A stretch of DNA of 64,000 bases from contig NZ_CP152407.1 of assembly GCF_038958875.1 (NCBI RefSeq), positions 1,247,501 to 1,311,500 of the forward strand, written 5' to 3'. This DNA is from Acidovorax sp. FHTAMBA. Its GTDB lineage: Bacteria; Pseudomonadota; Gammaproteobacteria; Burkholderiales; Burkholderiaceae_C. A program made the position numbers and the translations under genes. Positions within the stretch are counted from its first letter, which is position 1, and each line of letters starts with the position of its first letter. Of the stretch, positions 15,587 through 22,967 are shown piece by piece. Below the pieces are notes generated by a model that did not search any database, was not told where the DNA came from, and saw only the letters and a program-made list of their open reading frames with translations.

Positions 15587-15981
15587 TGGCAATGGACGAC
15601 AAGACCATGAGTTCCAACGATTCCCTGGCGCGCCTGGCCGCCGTCATCGAAAGCCGCAAGCCTGCCAATGGCGGCGATCCGGACAAGAGCTATGTCACCC
15701 GCCTTCTGCACAAGGGGCCGGACGCCTTCCTGAAAAAGATTGGCGAAGAAGCCACGGAAGTGGTGATGGCCGCCAAGGACGTGGACCACGGTGCCGACAG
15801 GTCCAAGCTGGTGTACGAAGTGGCCGACCTGTGGTTCCATTCCCTGGTGGCGCTCGCCCACTATGGCCTCACGCCTGCCGATGTACTGACCGAGCTGGAG
15901 CGCCGCGAGGGCACCAGCGGGATCGAGGAAAAAGCCTTGCGCAAGGCCGTTGCGCGTTCCACCGAGGAAGGGTCCGCATGA
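15586..15981 (+). CDS. hisE: Phosphoribosyl-ATP pyrophosphatase
   Basis: Removes pyrophosphate from PR-ATP. The ATG at 15586 shares its A with the hisI stop and gives 131 residues (MAMDDKTMSSND); internal ATGs at 15592 and 15607 are possible. MazG-like metal-binding motifs are GEEATEVVMAAKD and YEVADLWFHSLVAL. It overlaps the next gene by ATGA, so hisI, hisE and the small membrane protein form one coupled unit. Confidence 0.93.
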   Translation: MAMDDKTMSSNDSLARLAAVIESRKPANGGDPDKSYVTRLLHKGPDAFLKKIGEEATEVVMAAKDVDHGADRSKLVYEVADLWFHSLVALAHYGLTPADVLTELERREGTSGIEEKALRKAVARSTEEGSA

Positions 15982-16364
15982 ACGACATCATCGATGTGCA
16001 GAGCAAGGAGCAAAAGGCCCAGGGTCTCAAGAACATTGGCTGGATCAGCTATGTGCTGCACCTCATCGTGGCGGTGGGCGCCGTGCTGCCGGGCGCGCAG
16101 GCCAGCGCACTGCTGCTGGTCATTGCCCTGGTGATCGATCTGGTCAAACGCAGCGATGCCGAGGGCACCTGGCAGGCCAATCATTTTTCATGGCGTATCC
16201 GGTCCGTCATCTGGGCGGGCGTCCTGTACCTGGTAACGTTCCCGTTCTTCCTGCTGGGGTTGTTCCTCTTCAACCCTGCATGGATTCTGATTTCGATCTG
16301 GTTCCTGTACCGCATCGTGCGTGGCATGCTGGCCATGAGCAAGAACCAGGCGGTGGATGCCTGA
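15978..16364 (+). CDS. Small membrane protein, DUF4870-like
   Basis: A 128-residue protein with a polar N-terminus (MNDIIDVQSKEQKAQGLKN). Three to four membrane segments follow: about 22-38, 42-58, 77-98 and 100-115. The IGWISYVLHL and WQANHFSWRIRSVIW stretches fit DUF4870-type proteins. The function is unknown. It overlaps hisE by four bases and the patatin gene by eight, so it is co-translated with both. Confidence 0.8.
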   Translation: MNDIIDVQSKEQKAQGLKNIGWISYVLHLIVAVGAVLPGAQASALLLVIALVIDLVKRSDAEGTWQANHFSWRIRSVIWAGVLYLVTFPFFLLGLFLFNPAWILISIWFLYRIVRGMLAMSKNQAVDA

Positions 16365-17406
16365 GCCTGCTGCGCCATCGTTGCGGCGGCTGAACCTGGC
16401 CTTGCAGGGCGGCGGTTCCCACGGGGCGCTGACCTGGGGTGTGCTCGACGCCTTGCTGGAGGACGGCCAGTGGCAGTTTGACGGAGTGAGCGGAACCAGC
16501 GCTGGCGCCATGAACGCCGTGGCCCTGGCCCACGGCTTTGCCGCAGCGGCGCAGCAGAACAAAGACCCGCACGACGCGCATCTCGCGGGCTGCGCCATCG
16601 CCCGGGAAACGCTGACACGTCTTTGGGAAGGCGTGGGCACGCTGGGCAGTCTGATGTGGGGTTCGCCGCTGTCGGCTGCGAACCCGATGATGGGCATGAT
16701 GCGCCAGTGGCTTTCGCCCTATCAGACGAACCCGCTCAACATCAACCCCTTGCGCCGCCTGCTGGAACGCGAGGTGGATTTCGACTTGCTGTGCGCCGCA
16801 CACCGCGCAAGCGCCGCAGGCGGCGGGCCCAAGGTGTTTGTGTGTGCCACCAATGTGCGCACCGGGCGGGGGGAGATCTTCTCGGGGCCGCGGCTCAGTG
16901 CGGACGCGGTGATGGCCTCGGCCTGCCTGCCGCTGCTGTTCAAGGCAGTAGAGATCGACGGCCAGCACTACTGGGACGGCGGGTACTCGGGCAACCCGGC
17001 CTTGCACCCGCTGATCTACCAGACCGAGACCTCGGACATTCTGCTCGTGCAGATCAACCCCATCGAACATCTGGATCTCCCCCATTCGGGCCCCGAAATC
17101 ATGGAGCGCATGAACGAGGTCACCTTCAACGCCAGCCTGCTGGCCGAACTGCGTGCCATCGAGTTCGTGCGCCGCCTGCTGGCCGAGGGCAAGCTTGACG
17201 CACGCCGCTACAAGAGCGTGCGCATGCACCGCATCGACGGCGGCGCCGTGCTGGCCCCTTTTGGCGCAGACAGCAAGACCCGCGCGGACATGGCGTTTGT
17301 GCGCAAGCTGTTTGAGCTGGGCCGCACGGCGGGGCAGAGCTGGCTGCAGGCGCACCGCCAGGACGTGGGCGTGCGGCCCACCATCAAGATCGCTGACAAT
17401 GCGTGA
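16357..17406 (+). CDS. Patatin-like phospholipase
   Basis: Serine lipid acyl hydrolase of the RssA/patatin group, 349 residues. The oxyanion hole is ALQGGGSHGALTWG, the nucleophile Ser is in VSGTSAGAMNA near residue 48, and the catalytic Asp is in YWDGGYSGNP. No signal peptide is seen, so it acts in the cytosol or at the inner membrane. The start overlaps the preceding gene by eight bases. Its place between hisE and hinT in the his cluster is consistent with co-transcription, but no link to histidine synthesis is known to me. Confidence 0.9.
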   Translation: MPEPAAPSLRRLNLALQGGGSHGALTWGVLDALLEDGQWQFDGVSGTSAGAMNAVALAHGFAAAAQQNKDPHDAHLAGCAIARETLTRLWEGVGTLGSLMWGSPLSAANPMMGMMRQWLSPYQTNPLNINPLRRLLEREVDFDLLCAAHRASAAGGGPKVFVCATNVRTGRGEIFSGPRLSADAVMASACLPLLFKAVEIDGQHYWDGGYSGNPALHPLIYQTETSDILLVQINPIEHLDLPHSGPEIMERMNEVTFNASLLAELRAIEFVRRLLAEGKLDARRYKSVRMHRIDGGAVLAPFGADSKTRADMAFVRKLFELGRTAGQSWLQAHRQDVGVRPTIKIADNA

Positions 17407-17466
17407 GCCTTGGGTGGCCTCGCTGCCGCAACCGGCTTGTCGCCTTTCGTTTCTTCTCTCCTCACC

Positions 17467-17823
17467 ATGCACGATCCGAACTGCCTCTTCTGCAAAATCA
17501 TCGCGGGCCAGATTCCTTCGAAGAAGGTCTATGAAGATGAAGAAATTTTCGCCTTCCACGACATCCATCCCTGGGCGCCGGTGCACTTTTTGATGGTGCC
17601 CAAGCTGCATATCCCTTCGATGGCACAGGTCACCGCAGAACATGCGGGCGTTCTGGGGCGCATGATGGCGCTGGCACCCCGGCTGGCCGTGGAACAAGGC
17701 TGCAACCCGTATCCGGCAGGTGGCTTTCGCATCGTGGTAAACACGGGGCTTGAAGGGGGGCAGGAGATCCATCATCTGCATGTGCATGTGATGGGTGGCC
17801 CGCGCCCTTGGCTCAAAGGCTGA
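17467..17823 (+). CDS. HIT-family nucleotide-binding protein (HinT-like)
   Basis: A 118-residue purine nucleoside phosphoramidase-type protein. It begins MHDPNCLFCKIIAGQIPS and ends with the histidine triad HHLHVHVMGG. The ATG at 17467 is chosen because the family starts here; the frame is open to 17410. A HIT gene between hisE and tatA is the usual order in this group. It may act on adenylated or AMP-lysine intermediates; its exact substrate is not visible. Confidence 0.92.
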   Translation: MHDPNCLFCKIIAGQIPSKKVYEDEEIFAFHDIHPWAPVHFLMVPKLHIPSMAQVTAEHAGVLGRMMALAPRLAVEQGCNPYPAGGFRIVVNTGLEGGQEIHHLHVHVMGGPRPWLKG

Positions 17824-17929
17824 ACCAGGCTGACGGGTGGTGCAGGGAGATTCCCGCGGTTCTGAGGTGGCGGTGAACTCCTGTCACGCCCCCCGTCTAA
17901 AATGATTGCAATTCGTTAGGAGATATTCC

Positions 17930-18166
17930 ATGGGCTCTTTTTCCATCTGGCACTGGCTGATCGTGCTGCTGATCGTCGTCATGGTGTTCGGCACCAAGAA
18001 GCTCAAGAACATGGGCTCCGATCTCGGAGGCGCCGTCAAGGGCTTCAAGGACGGCATGAAGGACGGATCCGCCGATACGCCTGCCACGCCCCCTGCCGGC
18101 CAGGTTGCCAACAGCCAGGCCGCTGACAAGACCACCATCGATGTCGAAGCCAAGCAAAAGAGCTGA
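17930..18166 (+). CDS. tatA: Sec-independent translocase subunit TatA
   Basis: 78 residues, MGSFSIWHWLIVLLIVVMV then FGTKKLKNMGSDLGGAVKGFK. One N-terminal membrane helix, the FG hinge and an amphipathic helix are the TatA signature; the tail is Ala/Asp-rich. AGGAG at 17918-17922 sets the ATG at 17930 rather than an upstream one at 17906. It multimerises to form the passage for folded proteins recognised by TatBC. Confidence 0.95.
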   Translation: MGSFSIWHWLIVLLIVVMVFGTKKLKNMGSDLGGAVKGFKDGMKDGSADTPATPPAGQVANSQAADKTTIDVEAKQKS

Positions 18167-18209
18167 GCGGGCCGCTGTGGCTTGCCTGTGCACGGTGTGC
18201 GCCTGACCG

Positions 18210-18671
18210 ATGATTGATATTGGCCTCTCCAAGATGGCGCTGATCGGCGCGGTGGCTCTTATTGTCATCGGGCCGGAAAAGCTCCCGCGCGTGGCGCGCA
18301 CTGTGGGCACACTCCTGGGCAAGGCCCAGCGCTATGTGGCCGACGTCAAGTCCGAGGTCAACCGGTCCATGGAGCTCGACGAGCTCAAGAAAATGAAGGA
18401 CACGGTCGAGAACGCGGCGCGCGACGTGCAAAGCTCCATCCAGACCAGCGCCAGCGAGTTTGAAAAAGACTGGGCCGAGGCCACTGATGGCGCCAGTGCC
18501 GCCCTGCAAGAGCCGACCGGCGTTGTGCCGGCCTACAAACACCCAGGCAAGAACTGGCGCCTCAAGCGCGGTGCGGTGCCGCAGTGGTACAAGGCGCGAA
18601 GCGGTGTGCGCACCAAGGCCCAGTCCGGTGCGGCCCGTGTGGCACGCTTTCGTCCCCGTAAATTCCACTGA
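18210..18671 (+). CDS. tatB: Sec-independent translocase subunit TatB
   Basis: 153 residues starting MIDIGLSKMALIGAVALIVIGPEKLP. The acidic residue before the helix and the GPEKLPRVARTVG hinge mark TatB rather than TatA. A long charged helix to about residue 95 and a basic C-terminus follow. It forms the substrate receptor with TatC. It is 43 bases after tatA in the same operon. Confidence 0.94.
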   Translation: MIDIGLSKMALIGAVALIVIGPEKLPRVARTVGTLLGKAQRYVADVKSEVNRSMELDELKKMKDTVENAARDVQSSIQTSASEFEKDWAEATDGASAALQEPTGVVPAYKHPGKNWRLKRGAVPQWYKARSGVRTKAQSGAARVARFRPRKFH

Positions 18672-18733
18672 TGCGGCAGCCACCAGCGCTGCGCGTGCTG
18701 CCTGGGCGGCCCTGACGCCCACGAAGACCCAAC

Positions 18734-19528
18734 ATGTCCGAAACCCCTTCCAAAGAAGACGAGCTGGCCGGTAGCGAGCAGCCGTTCGTGCAGCACCTGA
18801 TGGAGCTGCGCGACCGGATGGTCAAGGCCATCATTGCCATTGCCATTGCGGCGGCGATCCTGTTCTTCTTCCCCGGCCCTGGCGCGCTGTACGATTTTCT
18901 GGCGGCGCCGCTGGTGGCGCACCTGCCCAAAGGGGCGACCTTGATTGCCACGTCGGTGATCTCTCCGTTCATGGTGCCGCTCAAGATCCTGCTGATGTCG
19001 GCCTTCCTGCTGGCATTGCCTTTTGTGCTTTGGCAGGTGTGGGCCTTCGTGGCACCCGGTCTGTATTCGCATGAGAAAAAGCTGGTGCTGCCGCTGGTGA
19101 TCTCCAGCACGTTGCTGTTTTTTGTGGGTGTGGCCTTCTGTTATTTTCTGGTGTTTGGCCAGGTGTTTGCCTTCATCCAGAGCTTTGCGCCCAAAAGCAT
19201 CACCGCGGCGCCAGACATCGAGGCGTATCTGAGCTTCGTGCTGTCCATGTTCTTGGCCTTTGGTCTGGCGTTTGAGGTGCCGATCGCGGTGGTGGTTCTG
19301 GCGCGCATGGGCGTGGTCAGCGTGGAAAAGCTGCGCGAGTTTCGCGGTTACTTCATTGTTCTGGCATTCGTGATCGCCGCCATCGTCACGCCGCCGGACG
19401 TTGTCTCCCAGCTCTCGCTTGCGATTCCCATGTGCCTGCTGTATGAGGTGGGCATCTGGGCCGCGCAGATTTTCATCAAGCACACCAAAGCGCCCGAAGA
19501 CCAGGAAGAGTCCGCATCGGCCTCCTGA
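18734..19528 (+). CDS. tatC: Sec-independent translocase subunit TatC
   Basis: 264 residues with six membrane segments. The conserved N-terminal EQPFVQHLMELRDRMVKAI is the signal-peptide contact region, and FEVPIAVVVLARMG and FVIAAIVTPPDVVSQ are family motifs. It binds twin-arginine signals. Candidate clients in this window are DctP, the Rieske protein and a lytic transglycosylase. A repeat copy follows the stop. Confidence 0.96.
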   Translation: MSETPSKEDELAGSEQPFVQHLMELRDRMVKAIIAIAIAAAILFFFPGPGALYDFLAAPLVAHLPKGATLIATSVISPFMVPLKILLMSAFLLALPFVLWQVWAFVAPGLYSHEKKLVLPLVISSTLLFFVGVAFCYFLVFGQVFAFIQSFAPKSITAAPDIEAYLSFVLSMFLAFGLAFEVPIAVVVLARMGVVSVEKLREFRGYFIVLAFVIAAIVTPPDVVSQLSLAIPMCLLYEVGIWAAQIFIKHTKAPEDQEESASAS

Positions 19529-19534
19529 TCGGAA

Positions 19535-19602
19535 TTTTCAAGCCAAAATGGCCTGCAGCGCTTGTGTGATAAGCGCTGATAGCTGCATTAATAATAGCTA
19601 GC
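19535..19602 (-). repeat. Intergenic hairpin repeat, copy 3 (reverse)
   Basis: Begins TTCAAGCCAAAATGGCCTGC, core GCGCTTGTGTGATAAGCGC, then an AT-rich arm ending ATAATAGC. Lies between the converging tatC and protease genes, seven bases after the tatC stop. Confidence 0.85.
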
Positions 19603-19734
19603 GGGCGCTGTGCGCCAAGAGCCAAGAGCAGGGTGGCGTGTGTCCCGCCATTGGAACCGCCGCCGCTAATCCCCGGAAAAAAGACGTGACGCGCCCCCGC
19701 GGCGCTTGCGAATCCGCAGGGGCTGCAGGGCGCG

Positions 19735-20886
19735 TTACCGCCGGATGTTGCGTTGGGGCCGGGGGCGCACCCCGGGGCTGATCTGAAGCTCCACCATCCT
19801 GTCGCCACGCTGCAGGTTGAAGGGGGCGGCAATCCCTGGCTTGAGGCCCGCCACGGCGGTCAGCAGTTCAGACACGTTGCCGACGTCCTTGCCCTGCACG
19901 CGCACGATCACATCGCCCGGGCGCATGCCCGCCAGCGCGGCGGGGCCGTCCTGCAGCACGCCGGTGATGATGACCCCTTGCGTGGCCTTCACTCCAAAGG
20001 TTTCGGCCAGCTCGGGTGAGAGTTCGTTGGGCTCCACGCCGATCCACCCGCGCGTGACCTGGCCGTCCTTCACGATGCCGTCCAGCACCATCCGGGCCGT
20101 GGAGACAGGGATTGCAAAGCCAATCCCCATGCTCCCGCCGGAGCGGGAATAGATGGCGGTGTTGATGCCCATGAGATTGCCATTCACATCCACCAGCGCG
20201 CCGCCCGAATTGCCGGGGTTGATGGCGGCGTCCGTCTGGATGAAGTTCTCAAAGGTGTTGATGCCCAGTTGCGTGCGGCCCAGCGCGCTCACAATACCGC
20301 TCGTCACGGTCTGGCCTACGCCGAACGGATTGCCGATGGCCAGCACCTGATCGCCGACGGCCAGGGCATCGGAATTGCCCAGCACGATGACTGGCAGCTT
20401 GTCCAGGTCAATCTTGAGGATGGCCAGGTCCGTATCGGGGTCGGTGCCGATCACGGTGGCACGGGCGCGGCGGCTGTCGGTCAGCGTGACTTCAATTTCA
20501 TCAGCGCCTTCCACCACGTGGTTGTTGGTGAGGATGTAGCCATCGGGGCTCACGATGACGCCGCTGCCCAGGCCCGCCTGGGCCTGCTGACCCTGGTCGC
20601 CAAAGAAGAACTGGAACCACGGGTCATTGCTGCGCGGGTGGCGCACCGCTTTGCTCGTGTTGATGCTGACCACGGCGGGAGAGGCCTGGCGGGCCGCGGC
20701 GCTGAAGCTGCCGGCAACCGGCTGCTGGCCGGGGCTGGCCGGAGGGGCCTCCAGCAGCGCGATGCCGGCGCCAGAGCGCGTGGCTGCCCCCCGCCCCAGC
20801 CAGCTGGGCTGCAGGGTTGCAACGACAAAGTAGGCTGCGACGAACACCGTCACGGCCTGCGAAAAGAGTAGCCAAATGCGCTTCAT
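19735..20886 (-). CDS. DegP/DegS-type periplasmic serine protease
   Basis: 383 residues from the ATG at 20886; the longer frame to 20946 lacks support. An uncleaved-looking N-terminal membrane anchor (MKRIWLLFSQAVTVFVAAYF) precedes the trypsin-like domain. The triad is His in LTNNHVVEGAD, Asp in DPDTDLAIL and Ser in INPGNSGGAL. One PDZ domain follows (about residues 275-370). A single PDZ and an anchor make it more DegS-like than DegP-like. It acts in the periplasm on misfolded proteins or in stress signalling. It converges on tatC. Confidence 0.92.
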   Translation of the reverse strand: MKRIWLLFSQAVTVFVAAYFVVATLQPSWLGRGAATRSGAGIALLEAPPASPGQQPVAGSFSAAARQASPAVVSINTSKAVRHPRSNDPWFQFFFGDQGQQAQAGLGSGVIVSPDGYILTNNHVVEGADEIEVTLTDSRRARATVIGTDPDTDLAILKIDLDKLPVIVLGNSDALAVGDQVLAIGNPFGVGQTVTSGIVSALGRTQLGINTFENFIQTDAAINPGNSGGALVDVNGNLMGINTAIYSRSGGSMGIGFAIPVSTARMVLDGIVKDGQVTRGWIGVEPNELSPELAETFGVKATQGVIITGVLQDGPAALAGMRPGDVIVRVQGKDVGNVSELLTAVAGLKPGIAAPFNLQRGDRMVELQISPGVRPRPQRNIRR

Positions 20887-21032
20887 GGATGTGATGGACT
20901 CTGGAATGGGGCGTGGCACGCGCAGGTGCCAGGGGCGGTCTGGCAACGATTGTCGCTGAACGGCCTGCGGTACGTGGGCTTTGTGGGGGGCTTCTGCGTC
21001 AGGGTTTTGTCAGATCTGGCTTCTTGAAATTT

Positions 21033-21077
21033 TTTACACCGTCGCCGCCGGTTTCGTCATACGCCGGATGGTGTAAA
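21033..21077. promoter_or_regulatory. Inverted repeat upstream of dctP
   Basis: TTTACACC (21033-21040) and GGTGTAAA (21070-21077) form a perfect 8-bp inverted repeat with a 29-base spacer. It lies about 80 bases before the dctP ATG in the otherwise featureless 268-base gap after the divergent protease gene. It may be an operator or a leader hairpin. Confidence 0.35.
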
Positions 21078-21154
21078 CCCTGTAGGGCCGCAGCGGGCGA
21101 TGCCGACAATGAAATCGCAACAACAGATTGCGTATCAACCTTCCGGAGACATTC

Positions 21155-22273
21155 ATGACGCATAGCAACACCCCGCGCCGTCGCAACCTGCTCAAGGGAG
21201 CCGCTGTCGCAGCGGGCGCCCTGAGCGCCCCCATGGTCGCCACGGCACAGACCACGACCAGCCTGCGCTTTCAGAGCACCTGGCCTGCGAAAGACATTTT
21301 TCACGAGTACGCACAAGACTTCGCGAAAAAGGTCAACGACATGGCCAGCGGCCGCCTGAAGATCGAGGTGTTGCCCGCAGGCGCAGTGGTGCCCGCGTTC
21401 CAGCTCCTCGAAGCAGTGGGCAAGGGCACGCTCGATGGCGGGCACGGCGTGGTGGCGTACCACTATGGCAAGAACTCGGCCCTGGCGCTGTGGGGCTCAG
21501 GCCCTGCGTTCGGCATGGATCCCAACATGGTGCTGGCCTGGCACAACTACGGCGGCGGCAAGGCACTACTGGAAGAAATCTACGCAAGCCTGAATCTGGA
21601 TGTGGTGTCGTACCTGTACGGGCCCATGCCCTCGCAGCCACTGGGATGGTTCAAGAAGCCGATCGCCAAGGTCGAGGACATGAAGGGTGTGAAGTTCCGC
21701 ACCGTGGGTCTGGCCGTGGACATGTTCACCGACATGGGTGCGGCCGTGAATCCGCTGCCCGGTGGCGAAATTGTGCCGGCACTCGACCGTGGCCTGATTG
21801 ATGGCGCCGAGTTCAACAATGCCTCGTCCGACCGCGTGCTGGGCTTCCCTGACGTGGTCAAAAACTGCATGCTGCAGAGCTTCCACCAAAGCGGTGAGCA
21901 GTTTGAAATCCTGTTCAACAAGACCAAGCTCAATGCGCTGCCCGCCGAGCTCAAGGCCATCGTGGACTATGCCGTGCAGGCCGCCAGTGCCGACATGAGC
22001 TGGAAGGCGATCGAGCGCAATTCCAAGGACTATGAAGAGCTCAAGAAGCAGGGTGTCAAGTTCTACAAAACCCCGGATGCCATCTTGCGTGCCCAGCTGG
22101 GTGCGTGGGACAAGATCATCGCCAAGAAGGGTGGCGAAAACCCGCTGTTCAAGAAGATCCTGGATTCGCAAAAGGCATTCGCACAGCGTGCGGGCCAGTG
22201 GCAGAACGATTACATGGTGGACTTCAAGATGGCCTACAACCACTATTTCGGCAGGGGTGCCAAGAAGGGTTGA
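21155..22273 (+). CDS. TRAP transporter solute-binding protein (DctP family)
   Basis: Periplasmic receptor for a carboxylate-like ligand, 372 residues. The ATG at 21155 follows a GGAG. The N-terminus RRRNLLKGAAVAAGALS with a downstream ATA cleavage site is a twin-arginine signal, so export through the nearby Tat system is expected. The mature domain has FQSTWPAKDIFHEYAQDFAK and the ligand-contacting FRTVGLAVDMFTDMG and ALDRGLIDGAEFNN. The large pocket and Tat signal resemble TRAP receptors for 2-oxo acids, but the ligand cannot be told. dctQ and dctM follow behind a terminator-like hairpin. Confidence 0.9.
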   Translation: MTHSNTPRRRNLLKGAAVAAGALSAPMVATAQTTTSLRFQSTWPAKDIFHEYAQDFAKKVNDMASGRLKIEVLPAGAVVPAFQLLEAVGKGTLDGGHGVVAYHYGKNSALALWGSGPAFGMDPNMVLAWHNYGGGKALLEEIYASLNLDVVSYLYGPMPSQPLGWFKKPIAKVEDMKGVKFRTVGLAVDMFTDMGAAVNPLPGGEIVPALDRGLIDGAEFNNASSDRVLGFPDVVKNCMLQSFHQSGEQFEILFNKTKLNALPAELKAIVDYAVQAASADMSWKAIERNSKDYEELKKQGVKFYKTPDAILRAQLGAWDKIIAKKGGENPLFKKILDSQKAFAQRAGQWQNDYMVDFKMAYNHYFGRGAKKG

Positions 22274-22291
22274 GCCACGTCAGTGAAACAG

Positions 22292-22328
22292 GGCGCCTGC
22301 AGGCAACGGCCTCAAGGCGCCTTTTTTT
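22292..22328 (+). terminator. Terminator or attenuator between dctP and dctQ
   Basis: GGCGCCT (22292-22298) pairs with AGGCGCC (22315-22321), followed by seven Ts. It lies 22 bases before the dctQ start. Partial termination would give more binding protein than membrane subunits. Confidence 0.75.
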
Positions 22329-22349
22329 GTGTCCCGAGATAGACAAGTC

Positions 22350-22967
22350 ATGCAAAAACTACTGCTCACCGTTGACCGGATCTCCACCTGGTTCGGCAAG
22401 GCCTGCGCCTGGAGTGTGGTCGGCCTTACTCTGCTGATCACCTGGGAGGTTTTCTCCCGGTATGTGCTGAACAAGCCACATGCGTGGGTGCTCGACGCCC
22501 AGATCATGCTGTATGGCGTGCTCTTCATGACCGCTGGTGCCTACACCCTGGCCAAAAGCGGTCATGTCCGGGGTGACGTGCTCTATGGCTTTTTTGCACC
22601 GCGCACGCAGGCCTGGGTCGATCTGATCCTGTACATCGTTTTCTTCCTGCCCGGCATCATTGCACTGACTTATGCCGGCTGGTACTTCTTTCAGGACTCT
22701 CTGGCCATGCGCGAGCAAACTTTCAATGCCGATCCGATTCCGGTGTATCCCTTCAAGTTTGTGGTTCCGCTGGCAGGGGCCTTCCTATTGCTGCAGGGCA
22801 TCGTGGAAATCATCCGCTGCGTGATCTGCATCCAGACCGGGCAGTGGCCCCGGCGCGAGGAAGATGTGGAGGAGGTGGACGTCGACAAGCTCAAGCAGAT
22901 GGTGCATGTCAAGGATTCCGACATTGACGCACTCGACCGCCTGGTGGTTCAGAAAGGTGGCCAGTGA
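22350..22967 (+). CDS. TRAP transporter small membrane subunit (DctQ family)
   Basis: 205 residues from the ATG at 22350; a GTG at 22329 overlaps the hairpin T-run and is less likely. Four membrane segments are visible, with the family region LLITWEVFSRYVLNKPHAW and a charged C-terminal tail (EEDVEEVDVDKLKQM). It couples the receptor and DctM. The stop overlaps the dctM start (TGATG). Confidence 0.88.
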   Translation: MQKLLLTVDRISTWFGKACAWSVVGLTLLITWEVFSRYVLNKPHAWVLDAQIMLYGVLFMTAGAYTLAKSGHVRGDVLYGFFAPRTQAWVDLILYIVFFLPGIIALTYAGWYFFQDSLAMREQTFNADPIPVYPFKFVVPLAGAFLLLQGIVEIIRCVICIQTGQWPRREEDVEEVDVDKLKQMVHVKDSDIDALDRLVVQKGGQ

